Below are positions 54,909 through 63,937 of a stretch of 64,000 nt of DNA, in pieces. The stretch comes from Rubricella sp038526735 (GTDB lineage: Bacteria; Pseudomonadota; Alphaproteobacteria; Rhodobacterales; Rhodobacteraceae). Numbering within the stretch: the stretch's first letter is position 1; each line of letters begins with the position of its first letter. The stretch is from NCBI GenBank assembly GCA_038526735.1, contig JBCBGM010000003.1, positions 41,422 to 105,421 on the forward strand, given 5' to 3'. The notes below the pieces were generated by a model. It saw only the letters and a list, made by a program, of their open reading frames with translations, had not been told where the DNA came from and searched no databases. The translations under genes were made by a program, and so were the position numbers.

Positions 54909-55913
54909 ATGGCCGCCTTCGCCCGCTTCATCGCGATCCGCTTTGGCGCGGCGGTGGTGGTGATGCTGCTCGTCTCGCTCATCGTTTTCACCTTGATGGA
55001 GCTCGTGCCGGGCAACTGCGCCGAGCGCTATATCGCCTACAAACAGACCCAAGGACAGGTGATCACCGAGGCGGATATCCGCGCCGAAGAGGTCCGCATG
55101 GGCCTCGACCGACCCTATCTTGAGCGGTGGGTGAGTTGGGTTTCGGGCGTGTTTCTGCGGTTTGATCTGGGGGAGTCGTGCCTCTGGCGGGTCGATGTGG
55201 CGCAGCTGATCGGCGACAAGATCTGGATCTCCCTCGGGCTATGCTTTGCGGCCTTGATCCTCACCTACGCGATTGCTGTTCCGGTGGGCATGGCCTCTGC
55301 GATGCTGCGGGACGGCTGGTTTGACAGCTCATTGCGGATCATCTCCTACCTTGGGCTGGCAATCCCGAACTTTCTGTTGGCGCTTGGGATCATGCTGCTT
55401 TCAACGGTGTTTTTTGGGGAGACGCTCACCGGGCTCTTCTCCGATGAACTCAGAGACGCCCCTTGGAGTGCCGAAAAACTTGCGGACATGCTGAGCCGCG
55501 CGTGGCTGCCGATCTTGATTTTGGGCTGGTCCGCAACCGCCATTCAGCTGCAAACCGTCCGGGCGCTGATCTCGGATGAAAAGGACAAACTCTACGTCAC
55601 TGCGGCGCGGGCACGGGGGCTTTCAGGGGCGCAGCTGATGATGCGCTATCCAGCGCGCCACGCGCTTGGGCCGGTGGTGAATTCCATCGGTTTTGACCTC
55701 AACCGCATCTTCAACGATTTGCCAATTGTCGCGGCGGTGCTGGTGCTCACAGACGCAGGCGCGTTGTTGCTTGACGCGCTCGCTAGGTCGAATGATCAGC
55801 AACTCGCGGGCGCGATTATCCTGCTGCTCACGGCGACCATCGTGGCGCTGAATTTTCTGACCGACATCCTTTTGGCGGTGATTGATCCGCGCGTGCGCAA
55901 AGGGTTTTTCTGA
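54909..55913 (+). CDS. ABC transporter permease (DppB/OppB type)
   Basis: A 334-residue membrane permease. It begins MAAFARFIAIRFGAAVVVML after AAGGAGAG, and the typical RFGA...FTLMELVPG start of DppB-like proteins is clear. The EAA-like loop is YVTAARARGLSGAQLMMRYP. After the first membrane span, a periplasmic part (about 35-85) is normal for the family. The upstream frame from 54777 overlaps the intergenic region and is rejected. The second permease gene follows after 2 bp. Confidence 0.9.
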   Translation: MAAFARFIAIRFGAAVVVMLLVSLIVFTLMELVPGNCAERYIAYKQTQGQVITEADIRAEEVRMGLDRPYLERWVSWVSGVFLRFDLGESCLWRVDVAQLIGDKIWISLGLCFAALILTYAIAVPVGMASAMLRDGWFDSSLRIISYLGLAIPNFLLALGIMLLSTVFFGETLTGLFSDELRDAPWSAEKLADMLSRAWLPILILGWSATAIQLQTVRALISDEKDKLYVTAARARGLSGAQLMMRYPARHALGPVVNSIGFDLNRIFNDLPIVAAVLVLTDAGALLLDALARSNDQQLAGAIILLLTATIVALNFLTDILLAVIDPRVRKGFF

Positions 55914-55915
55914 GC

Positions 55916-57031
55916 ATGACCACGTCGCCGGACCCGTCAGAGGCGTACTACACAGCCTCCCAATCCCAACTCGTTTGGGTGCGGTTCAAGGCGAAACGCT
56001 CTGCCATGATCGCGCTGTGGTTTTTGATGTTCTTCGTCCTCTGCGGCGTCTTCGCACCGTTCCTATCGCCCTATGACCCCTCCGCCGCCGGGCGCAATGC
56101 GGACTACACAAACGGCGCTCCACAGGTGCCGATGTTTTGCGATGCACAGGGCTGTGCGTTCACACCCTTCATCCACAAAGTTGAGCGCTACCGGGGGATG
56201 GACACGAACTTTCGCTGGGTCACGCGGGCGACCGACGAGCGCGTTTATCTCACGCTGCTACCTAAAGGCTGGGAGTATCGGCTGTTGGGCGTCATCCCGA
56301 TGAAGCGGCATCTGTTTGGCGTTGAGGAGGGATTCATCCACCTCTTTGGCACCGACGCGCAGGGCAAAGACATCTTTTCGCGCACGCTCCACGCCATCGG
56401 AATTTCGCTCGCTGTGGGCACAGTGGGTGTGCTGATCTCTTTCGTCATCGCCCTCATCGTCGGTGGCGTGGCAGGCTATTTTGGTGGGTGGGTCGACACG
56501 GTCCTGCAAGCGCTGATGGATACGGTAAAGACGGTCCCAACCATCCCGCTCTTCATGGCCTTTGCGGCGTTTATTCCTGACACCTGGAGCGCCGAGCTAC
56601 GCTTTGCCCTGATCTCGATGATCCTTGGGTTGCTGGGGTGGGGCACGCTGGCGCGGCGGATCAGAACCCATGTGCTTGCTGAGCGTACGGCGGATTATGT
56701 GCTGGCCGCAAAACTATCGGGCGCGTCTTCTGGCCATATCATCGGGCGGCATCTTTTGCCGTCCTTCACCAGCTACATCATCGTCGATCTGGTGATCTCG
56801 TTTCCGTATATGGTGCTTGCCGAAACCGCGCTCTCGTTCATTGGGCTGGGCCTAAAAGACCCGGTCAATTCGTTGGGCGTTTTGCTGCAAAACGTAACGC
56901 GGGTGGATGTGATGCTGAACTACCACTGGTACTTTCTGCCCATCCCGATCTTCGTGCTAATGGTGCTTGCTTTCGTGTTTGTCGGAGACGGGCTGAGAGA
57001 CGCCGCAGACCCTTACTCCGAGCGCCGCTGA
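55916..57031 (+). CDS. ABC transporter permease (DppC/OppC type)
   Basis: A 371-residue membrane permease. The N-terminal segment (AMIALWFLMFFVLCGVFAPFL) is the first span; a large periplasmic insert of about 100 residues follows (to about 140), longer than in DppC. The motif LFGTDAQGKDIFSRTLHAIG is the standard family landmark and the coupling loop is YVLAAKLSGASSGHIIGRHL. Its TGA overlaps the ATG of the ATPase gene by one base. Confidence 0.9.
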   Translation: MTTSPDPSEAYYTASQSQLVWVRFKAKRSAMIALWFLMFFVLCGVFAPFLSPYDPSAAGRNADYTNGAPQVPMFCDAQGCAFTPFIHKVERYRGMDTNFRWVTRATDERVYLTLLPKGWEYRLLGVIPMKRHLFGVEEGFIHLFGTDAQGKDIFSRTLHAIGISLAVGTVGVLISFVIALIVGGVAGYFGGWVDTVLQALMDTVKTVPTIPLFMAFAAFIPDTWSAELRFALISMILGLLGWGTLARRIRTHVLAERTADYVLAAKLSGASSGHIIGRHLLPSFTSYIIVDLVISFPYMVLAETALSFIGLGLKDPVNSLGVLLQNVTRVDVMLNYHWYFLPIPIFVLMVLAFVFVGDGLRDAADPYSERR

Positions 57032-58725
57032 TGGGCGGGCTACTCTCCATCCGTGACCTGCGGGTCGGGTTTGACACTGCTGAGGGCCGTGTTGATGCAG
57101 TGAGCGGGGTCTCGCTCGACATTGCACCCGGAGAGGTGCTTGGGCTGGTGGGCGAGAGTGGCTCGGGTAAGTCCGTCACAGCGAAAGCGCTAATGCAGCT
57201 CAACCCCGGCAACGCCGTCACGCGCGGAGAGATGGTGCTGCACGCAGCGCCCGATGTGGCCATCCATCAGCTGCGCGGTCGCGCGCATAGGCAGGTGCGC
57301 GGTGATCTGATCTCGATGGTATTTCAAGAGCCGATGGCCGCTTTCGCCCCGGCGATCACTATCGGAAAGCAGATGGTCGAGCAACTCCGCCTCCACCGCG
57401 GGATGGACCGGGCCGAAGCGCGGGCGCTGTCGATTGAGATGCTGGATCGTGTCGGCATCACATCGCCCGATCTGCGCTTTGACCAATATGCCTTTGAACT
57501 CTCCGGCGGGATGCGCCAGCGCGCGATGATCGCGATGGCGCTTTCGACGCGGCCAAAGCTGCTGATCGCCGATGAGCCGACCACCGCGCTCGATGTGACC
57601 ATCCAAGCGCAGGTGCTCGACCTGATGCGCGGGCTGGTGGCGGATTTCGGCATGGGCATCCTGTTCATCACCCATGACCTTAGCGTGATGGCACAGATCG
57701 CAGACCGGGTGGCGGTGATGTTGCGGGGCGAAGTGGTGGAGGAGGGTCCCGTGCGCGAAGTTATCCGCGCGCCACAGCATGCCTACACACAGTCGTTGAT
57801 CGCCGCGATCCCACGATTGCCAGAGAGATCTCAGACAGAAGTTTCCAACGTCTCCCGGAGGAAGGGCGACACAGCAGTGACGGTTGACGCTGTCACGGTC
57901 CGCCACCCGCTCAGCGGCCTGCCATTCCAGCGCAAGAAGCACGTCACGGCTGTCGAAGACGTGTCGCTGACCATCCCCCGAGGTGCGATCGTGGGCCTTG
58001 TCGGTGAGAGCGGCTCCGGCAAAACCACGCTGGGACGGGCGACGCTTCAGGCCGCGCCGATGAGCGCGGGCGGGGTCACTTTGCGCACCACAGCGGGCGA
58101 CAAGTTTGCGGTTGGAACGCTGAAAAGGACCGAGGAAAAGCGCTTCCGCCGCCATGCACAGCTCATCTTTCAAGACCCCTACGCCGCCCTCTCCCCCCGT
58201 ATGACCGTGCGCGACATCATCGCGGAACCGTTGGAGGTGATGAAGCTCACAAAGTCTCGCCGCGAAACTGACGACCGCGTGCGCCGAATGGCGACACTGT
58301 GCAAGCTCAACCTAGAGCACCTCCGCAGGTTTCCACACGCGTTTTCCGGGGGTCAACGCCAGCGCATCGCAATTGCTCGTGCGCTTATTTCAGAGCCCGA
58401 GTACGTGGTTGCGGATGAGGCAGTGGCCTCGCTCGATGTGTCCACCCAAATCGTGATTTTGGAGCTCCTGAAGTCCCTGCAAAAAGACCTGGGGCTCACG
58501 GTGTTGTTCATCTCCCACGACCTACGGGTTGTGGCGAATTTCTGTGATCTGGTTGCGGTGATGCAGCATGGAAAGATCGTAGAGGTCGCGCCGCCGAAGG
58601 AGCTGTTTGCTTGCCCGCAACAACGCTACACCCAGCGCCTTTTGGCAGCGATCCCGTCGCTCGATCCGGATGATCGCGGGCGGTCGGCGCGTCCGGTCAC
58701 AGAGCAGGCAATGACCGATGGATAG
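57031..58725 (+). CDS. Fused double ABC ATPase (DppD-DppF type)
   Basis: A 564-residue protein with two complete nucleotide-binding domains. The first has Walker A GESGSGKSV, signature LSGGMRQRAMIAMAL and Walker B LLIADEPTTALD; the second has GESGSGKTT, FSGGQRQRIAIARAL and VVADEAVASLD. In the second Walker B the usual DEP is DEA. A short linker near residue 265-300 joins them. Such fusions are common in alphaproteobacterial peptide or oligosaccharide importers. The sulfatase ATG lies inside its last codons (8-bp overlap), showing tight coupling. Confidence 0.92.
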   Translation: MGGLLSIRDLRVGFDTAEGRVDAVSGVSLDIAPGEVLGLVGESGSGKSVTAKALMQLNPGNAVTRGEMVLHAAPDVAIHQLRGRAHRQVRGDLISMVFQEPMAAFAPAITIGKQMVEQLRLHRGMDRAEARALSIEMLDRVGITSPDLRFDQYAFELSGGMRQRAMIAMALSTRPKLLIADEPTTALDVTIQAQVLDLMRGLVADFGMGILFITHDLSVMAQIADRVAVMLRGEVVEEGPVREVIRAPQHAYTQSLIAAIPRLPERSQTEVSNVSRRKGDTAVTVDAVTVRHPLSGLPFQRKKHVTAVEDVSLTIPRGAIVGLVGESGSGKTTLGRATLQAAPMSAGGVTLRTTAGDKFAVGTLKRTEEKRFRRHAQLIFQDPYAALSPRMTVRDIIAEPLEVMKLTKSRRETDDRVRRMATLCKLNLEHLRRFPHAFSGGQRQRIAIARALISEPEYVVADEAVASLDVSTQIVILELLKSLQKDLGLTVLFISHDLRVVANFCDLVAVMQHGKIVEVAPPKELFACPQQRYTQRLLAAIPSLDPDDRGRSARPVTEQAMTDG

Positions 58726-60202
58726 CCGACCCAACATCCTTTTCATCACCGCAGACCAATGGCGCGGAGACTGTCTGGGCTTCGCGGGCCATCCGGTTGT
58801 TCGCACGCCCCATCTTGATGCTCTTGCAGCGGACGGCGTCGCCTGCCTCAACCATTTCTCAGCTTGCGCGCCCTGCTCGCCCGCACGCGCGTCGCTCTAC
58901 GCCGGGCTTTACCAGTTCAATCACCGCGTTGTGGGGAACGGCACGCCGCTGGATGCGCGGTTTGACAATGTGGCTCTCGCCGCGCGGCGCGCGGGCTATA
59001 GACCGACGCTTTTTGGCTACACTGACACCGCGCTCGACCCGCGCAACCGCCCGCAGAATGACCCGGAGTTGCGCAGCTATGAGGAGGTTTTGCCCGGCTT
59101 TGAGCTTGGCACCAACCTGCGCGAGGACGATATGGCTTGGCTGGAGTGGTGCGCGGAGATGGGGATCGACGTTCACCCGGAAAACCCCCACGCGGTCGGC
59201 AGTGACGGACATCGAATTGCCACCGGCCCCACGCGCTACAAGGCGGGTGAAACGCAAACGACCTTTCTGGTGGAGCGGTTTCTGGAGTGGGAAACGACGC
59301 AAACCGAGCCGTGGTTTGCACATCTGTCTTTTCTACGGCCCCATCCGCCGTTTGTCGCGCCTTCGCCCTACAACGCGATGTTCTCCCCGGCGCAGGTGCC
59401 AAGGTCGATCGGCGATGGTGCGGATGCTTTTGCAAGCGCGCACCCATTCGTTCAACTCCTCCGCGCGCACAGCAGTCTGGCCGGGCTTGTGCCCAGCACC
59501 GAGGGCACTGTCGCGGATCTAACAGAAGACGATTTCGCCCGGCTTCGTGCGGTCTACTTCGGGATGATTGCCGAGGTGGATGCCGAGCTTGGCGGGCTGT
59601 TCGCGACCCTGAAGTCTCGCGCTGTTTGGGACGACACGCTCATCGTATTCACCTCCGACCATGGGGAGATGATGGGAGATCACGGCTTGATGAGCAAAGG
59701 CGGTTTCTATCCGCAGAGCCAACACATCCCTCTGATCATCCGCGACCCAGCGCGGAAGGGCGGGCTGGTGACCGAGGGATTCACGTCGTCGGTGGACGTC
59801 TTCCCAACGTTGTGCGCGCGGATTGGAGTGACGCCAGGCCATGCGGTCGATGGGCAAGACCTGTTTCAGGGCGACAACATCCAAACCCGCGACCATGCGC
59901 TTTGGGAGTACGACTTCCGCGTTGATCTGCACAAACAAGGGCTGAGCAATCTGCCCCTTCGCCAGCAAGACTGTACTCTTTTGGTGCGGCGCACGGCGCA
60001 AGAGCAATACGTGCACACCGCCGCGTTTGAACCGCTCCTATTCGACCTCTGCCAAGACCCCGATTGCCTCACCCCCATCGACGACCCGCTGCGCAAAGGC
60101 CAAGCCGCGCAGGCGCTTTTGTCGGAACGAATGGCGCGGAATGATCAGACGCTCGCGACCATCGTGCTCACCAAAAACGGCCCTTTATCCCTTTTGCCCT
60201 AG
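58718..60202 (+). CDS. Sulfatase-family hydrolase (formylglycine type)
   Basis: A 494-residue alkaline-phosphatase-superfamily enzyme. The C-x-P-x-R motif is CSPAR with Cys53, to be changed to formylglycine. NILFITADQWRGD and FTSDHGEMMGDHG supply metal ligands. There is no signal peptide, so it works in the cytoplasm on an imported compound. It overlaps the ABC ATPase gene by 8 bp and so probably acts on the transporter's cargo: a sulfate ester, sulfamate or phosphonate monoester. Sulfated oligosaccharide and choline-type esters are both possible. It converges on lcdH, overlapping 18 bp at the 3' ends. Confidence 0.87.
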   Translation: MDSRPNILFITADQWRGDCLGFAGHPVVRTPHLDALAADGVACLNHFSACAPCSPARASLYAGLYQFNHRVVGNGTPLDARFDNVALAARRAGYRPTLFGYTDTALDPRNRPQNDPELRSYEEVLPGFELGTNLREDDMAWLEWCAEMGIDVHPENPHAVGSDGHRIATGPTRYKAGETQTTFLVERFLEWETTQTEPWFAHLSFLRPHPPFVAPSPYNAMFSPAQVPRSIGDGADAFASAHPFVQLLRAHSSLAGLVPSTEGTVADLTEDDFARLRAVYFGMIAEVDAELGGLFATLKSRAVWDDTLIVFTSDHGEMMGDHGLMSKGGFYPQSQHIPLIIRDPARKGGLVTEGFTSSVDVFPTLCARIGVTPGHAVDGQDLFQGDNIQTRDHALWEYDFRVDLHKQGLSNLPLRQQDCTLLVRRTAQEQYVHTAAFEPLLFDLCQDPDCLTPIDDPLRKGQAAQALLSERMARNDQTLATIVLTKNGPLSLLP

Positions 60203-61138
60203 CCGCTTTTCATGCGCGTCGATCACTGCGCCAGCCGCCGCCCCATGTGCCTTCAGCGCGCGCAAGATCGCCACGAGGTTGGTGTCGCGCTCCTGCTCAA
60301 GCTCTCGGATCGTTCTGTCGCTCGATTGCGCGTCTGACTGCGCGGCGATCTTGGTGACCAGCCTGTCGTCCAATTCCGGCACGTCCATCAGCTTGGTCCA
60401 AGGCCACTGCAACGCGGGGCCAAATTGAGCGAGGAAATGCGCCATGCCGGCCTCACCGCCAGCGATGCGGTAGGTCTCAAAGAGGCCCATCTGCGCCCAG
60501 CGCAGGCCAAAGCCCATACGGATCGCCTCGTCGATTTCCTGCGTTGTGGCGATGTCGTCTTTCACCAGCCAGAGCGCCTCTCGCCACACGGCCTCGAGCA
60601 GCCGGTCAGCGACATGCGCGGCAATCTCGCGGCGGATGTGGAGCGGATACATCCCGATTTCGCGAAGCGTATCAGCGGCGCGATGTGCTTGCGTCTCCGC
60701 CCCAACGATCTCCACCAGCGGCAAAAGGTAGACCGGGTTGAACGGATGCGTGACGATGATCCGGTCGCCGGAGGTGTTGAGCTCTGAGGGCATAAAGCCT
60801 GAGGTCGATGACCCGATGATCGCCTCCGCTGGAGCCGCGTCTAAAACCTGCGCAAAGACCTGATGCTTCAGCTCCAACCGCTCCGGCACGCTCTCCTGAA
60901 CCCAAGCGGCCCCCGCAACGGCCTCTGAAAGGCTATCCACGAATGTCAAAGCACCTTCGCTCGGCAAAGGCGTGTCGTACAGCTTCGGCAAAGCACGGCG
61001 TGCGCCGTTGAGCACCTCGTTGATCTTGCGCTCTGCCTCGGGGTCGGGGTCAAACACCGCGACGTCCCATCCGTTGAGCAAAAACCGCGCGGCCCAACCG
61101 CCGCCGATCACCCCACCACCAAGGATTGCAGCCTTCAT
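60185..61138 (-). CDS. lcdH: L-carnitine 3-dehydrogenase
   Basis: A 317-residue enzyme of the 3-hydroxyacyl-CoA dehydrogenase fold. The NAD motif is LGGGVIGGGWAARFLLNG (residues 6-23), and VQESVPERLELKHQ, GSSTSGFMPSEL and THPFNPVYLLPLVEI follow the carnitine dehydrogenase pattern. It oxidises L-carnitine to 3-dehydrocarnitine. The start at 61138 overlaps the stop of the cleavage-enzyme gene as ATGA, so they are coupled. The next step is done by that partner. A thioesterase domain, which some homologues carry fused at the C terminus, is absent. Confidence 0.85.
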   Translation of the reverse strand: MKAAILGGGVIGGGWAARFLLNGWDVAVFDPDPEAERKINEVLNGARRALPKLYDTPLPSEGALTFVDSLSEAVAGAAWVQESVPERLELKHQVFAQVLDAAPAEAIIGSSTSGFMPSELNTSGDRIIVTHPFNPVYLLPLVEIVGAETQAHRAADTLREIGMYPLHIRREIAAHVADRLLEAVWREALWLVKDDIATTQEIDEAIRMGFGLRWAQMGLFETYRIAGGEAGMAHFLAQFGPALQWPWTKLMDVPELDDRLVTKIAAQSDAQSSDRTIRELEQERDTNLVAILRALKAHGAAAGAVIDAHEKRLGQKG

Positions 61139-62046
61139 ACCGGTGCCCTCTTCGTCAGGCCCCAACGCGCGCGCACTTCGGCAGGGGTAAGCACCCGTGC
61201 ACCCATCCGCTCGATGATGCTGACGGCCCGCTCCACCAATTGGGCATTGGTCGCCAGCACGCCTTTGTCGAGCCACAGATTGTCTTCGAGCCCAACGCGC
61301 ACGTTGCCGCCTGCGAGCACGGCCGCCGCGACATAGGCCATCTGATCGCGCCCGAGAGAAAATGCCGACCAGTGCCACGCGTTAGGCACCGCATTCACCA
61401 TCGCCATGAAGGTGTTCAGGTCATTCGGCGCGCCCCAGGGAACACCCACGCAAAGCTGCACGAGTGCGGGGTCTTCGAGCACGCCCTCTGTCACCAACTG
61501 CTTGGCAAACCACAGGTGGCCGGTGTCAAAGGCCTCGATCTCTGGCTTCACGCCCAGCGCTGTCATCATCGTGCCCATCGCCCGCAACATGCCGGGCGTG
61601 TTGGTCATCACGTAGTCGGCCTCTGCAAAGTTCATGGTGCCGCAGTCGAGTGTACAAATCTCGGGCAAGCACTCGGCGACATGCGCGACGCGCTCTTCCG
61701 CACCGATCATATCAGTCCCCTCCGCATTCAGCGGAAACGGCGCGGTGGCGGAACCGAAAACCATGTCCCCGCCCATACCCGCGGTCAGGTTGAGCACCAC
61801 ATCAACCTCCGCATCGCGAATGCGCTCGGTCAGTTCGCGGTAGAGCGCAAGGTCCCGCGACGGGGCACCCGTCTCTGGATCGCGGACGTGGCAATGCACA
61901 ACGGCTGCCCCGGCTTTGGCGGCGGCAATCGCGCTCTCGGCGATCTGGCGCGGCGAGCGGGGCACGTGGGGGGAGCGGTCTTGCGTCCCACCAGAGCCGG
62001 TAACAGCGCAGGTGATCACGACCTCTCGGTTCATCTGTAGTGGCAT
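61135..62046 (-). CDS. Beta-keto acid cleavage enzyme (BKACE, DUF849), likely dehydrocarnitine-specific
   Basis: A 303-residue zinc enzyme. The His-x-His pair is His51 and His53 in VVHCHVRDPETG, and an acidic ligand lies in VGLEDNLW. LNLTAGMGG and VGVPWGAPND are further family blocks. With acetyl-CoA it should split 3-dehydrocarnitine to acetoacetate and betainyl-CoA. The start at 62046 is set by AAGGAG upstream. Coupling to lcdH supports the substrate; BKACE members act on many different keto acids, so specificity is inferred. Glycine betaine would be the end product after a thioesterase not seen here. Confidence 0.87.
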   Translation of the reverse strand: MPLQMNREVVITCAVTGSGGTQDRSPHVPRSPRQIAESAIAAAKAGAAVVHCHVRDPETGAPSRDLALYRELTERIRDAEVDVVLNLTAGMGGDMVFGSATAPFPLNAEGTDMIGAEERVAHVAECLPEICTLDCGTMNFAEADYVMTNTPGMLRAMGTMMTALGVKPEIEAFDTGHLWFAKQLVTEGVLEDPALVQLCVGVPWGAPNDLNTFMAMVNAVPNAWHWSAFSLGRDQMAYVAAAVLAGGNVRVGLEDNLWLDKGVLATNAQLVERAVSIIERMGARVLTPAEVRARWGLTKRAPV

Positions 62047-62187
62047 GGCAGTCTCCTTAACGCGGGGATCGCAGAGCCCGCCCAGCAAAAACCGCCCGGA
62101 AACGACATCCCACGCCCGCGACATCCAAGGACTCGACTTATTGCGCCGCAACAATAATGTCAGAGACGCCAGCAACTGGGCCCGCCG

Positions 62188-62769
62188 ATGGATGAGCTGA
62201 ACATCCTTGTGATCGACCTGAACACCGAGCGCGGTGAACTGATTGTCGACGCTTTGCGCCAAGCCGGCGCTGGGCGGGTCTATCTGCTCACCGATATGGC
62301 CGAGTTGAAGAGTACTTTGCCCACCGTCGCGCCCGATCTGGTGTTGGTGGATATGGAGCATCCCTCCCGCGACATGATCGACGCGCTGACGCTCGCGACA
62401 GACCCGCAAGCTCGCCCCGTCGCGATGTTTGTGGACCGCTCAGACCGCGGGCTGATGCAAGCGGCGATTGAGGCGGGTGTTTCGGCCTATGTGGTGGACG
62501 GCCTGCGCCCCGAGCGCGTGAAGCCCGTGCTCGACATGGCGATCGCACGGTTTCATTCAGTGGACCGGCTGCGCAAAGAGCTTCAGGCCACGCAGACCGC
62601 CCTGGCGGAGCGCAAGACTATCGACCGCGCCAAGGGCCTGTTGATGAAGGCGCGCGGCTTGAGCGAGGAAGAGGCCTATTCGATCCTGCGAAAGTCAGCG
62701 ATGGACAAGGGCAAGCGTGTCTCTGAAGTTGCAGAAAGCCTGTTGTCGGCCGCGGAGCTTTTGGGATGA
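62188..62769 (+). CDS. nasT: NasT-type ANTAR response regulator
   Basis: A 193-residue protein with a receiver-like domain (Asp10, and Asp55 in LVLVDMEHPS) and a C-terminal ANTAR RNA-binding domain (about 130-190; TIDRAKGLLMKARGLSEEEA). NasT binds a two-hairpin leader RNA and prevents early termination of nitrate/nitrite assimilation operons. NasS, encoded by the next gene with an ATGA overlap, holds NasT inactive until nitrate or nitrite binds. The acidic pocket is incomplete compared with true phosphorylated receivers, as is usual for NasT. Confidence 0.9.
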   Translation: MDELNILVIDLNTERGELIVDALRQAGAGRVYLLTDMAELKSTLPTVAPDLVLVDMEHPSRDMIDALTLATDPQARPVAMFVDRSDRGLMQAAIEAGVSAYVVDGLRPERVKPVLDMAIARFHSVDRLRKELQATQTALAERKTIDRAKGLLMKARGLSEEEAYSILRKSAMDKGKRVSEVAESLLSAAELLG

Positions 62770-63932
62770 GCCGCGCCGAGGTAACCTTGGGCTACATCCC
62801 CCTGACGGACGCGGCCCTCCCGATTATCGCCTATGAAATGGGGTTTGCCGCCGAAGAAGGGCTGACGCTGTCATTGGTGCGAGAGCCCAGCTGGTCAAAC
62901 ATCCGGGACAAATTCGCGATGGGCGTCTACCCGGCGGCGCATATGCTCTCTCCGCTGGCGATTGCTCTGACCGCTGGTGTGGGGCCGATGACGGCTCCGG
63001 TAGTGGCGCCGATGCTGCTGGGCACCAACGGCAACACGCTCGCCGCCCGCCCGCAACTCGCGGAGCGGTTGGTGCAGAACGGCGCGCGTTTTGATGATGC
63101 GTACTCTACGGGGCAAGCGCTCGCCCGCCATGCCAAATCCGAAGGGTTGCGTGTTGGTGTACCATTCCCACACTCGATGCATCGTGAGCTGATGCGCCTG
63201 CTCATTGAGCGCTCCGGTGGCGACCTAGAGGATGTGAGCTTTACCACGGCACCCCCGAGAGTGCTGCCGCGCGTGCTTGAGGCCGAAGAGATCGACGTTT
63301 TTATGGTTGGGGAGCCATGGGGCACTGTCGCCGTGGATCGGGGTGCCGGTGAGCTGATCCTCGCGGCCAATCGGATCTGGTCGGCTGCGCCCGAAAAGGT
63401 TCTGGCGCTCAACACCGAGTGGGTTGAAAGCAATAGCGAAGACGCCGAGGCGCTGTTGAGAGCGCTTTACCGGGCAAGTCTTTGGATTGGGCACCCAAGC
63501 AACATCTCCACCACCGCTGAGATTTTGGCACTGCCGCAATACCTCGATACACCTGCGTTGCTGTTGGAACGGGCCCTGGCCGGAAAACTCGTGCGGCGCT
63601 TTGGGACCGTGGCGGTTCCGCAGCCAGACATCCTGCGCCTCTCAGGGGTATCGGCGATTTATCCGTGGCAGAGTGCGGCGGCCTGGATCGCCGAGCGCGC
63701 CGCGCCGCTTTGGGGGATCAGCCCGATCAAGGCGCAGGCCGCAGCGCTTGAGACCTTCCGCCCAGACCTTCTGCACCGCGCCCTCGCGCCGCTTGATGCT
63801 GCCCTTCCAACCGCGCTCAGCCGTGTTGAGGGGCGCACCGAAGCGGGGGAATCGGTGCCAGGTACGCGCGGGCCTGTCTTGGTCGGTCGGAGTGGATTTT
63901 TCGACCGCAGCGAGTTTTCAGCGCAAATTTAG
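62766..63932 (+). CDS. nasS: NasS nitrate/nitrite sensor protein
   Basis: A 388-residue NrtA/CmpA-like binding protein without a signal peptide, as expected for the cytoplasmic sensor NasS. It opens AEVTLGYIPLTDAALPIIAY, the nitrate-binding family start, and has GVPFPHSMHRELMRLL and MVGEPWGTVAVDRGAGELI later. It binds nitrate or nitrite and releases NasT. The 57 bases encoding residues 4-22 reappear in exact reverse complement at the right edge of the window, which is very unusual (see the repeat entries). The gene itself appears intact. Confidence 0.9.
   Translation: MSRAEVTLGYIPLTDAALPIIAYEMGFAAEEGLTLSLVREPSWSNIRDKFAMGVYPAAHMLSPLAIALTAGVGPMTAPVVAPMLLGTNGNTLAARPQLAERLVQNGARFDDAYSTGQALARHAKSEGLRVGVPFPHSMHRELMRLLIERSGGDLEDVSFTTAPPRVLPRVLEAEEIDVFMVGEPWGTVAVDRGAGELILAANRIWSAAPEKVLALNTEWVESNSEDAEALLRALYRASLWIGHPSNISTTAEILALPQYLDTPALLLERALAGKLVRRFGTVAVPQPDILRLSGVSAIYPWQSAAAWIAERAAPLWGISPIKAQAAALETFRPDLLHRALAPLDAALPTALSRVEGRTEAGESVPGTRGPVLVGRSGFFDRSEFSAQI
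62775..62831 (+). repeat. Left arm of a 57-bp perfect inverted repeat, inside nasS
   Basis: Bases 62775-62831 (nasS codons 4-22) match the reverse complement of 63944-64000 at all 57 positions. The match stops where the codon after ATCGCC differs (TAT here, CAA in the other arm). Confidence 0.95.
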
Positions 63933-63937
63933 CCTAT

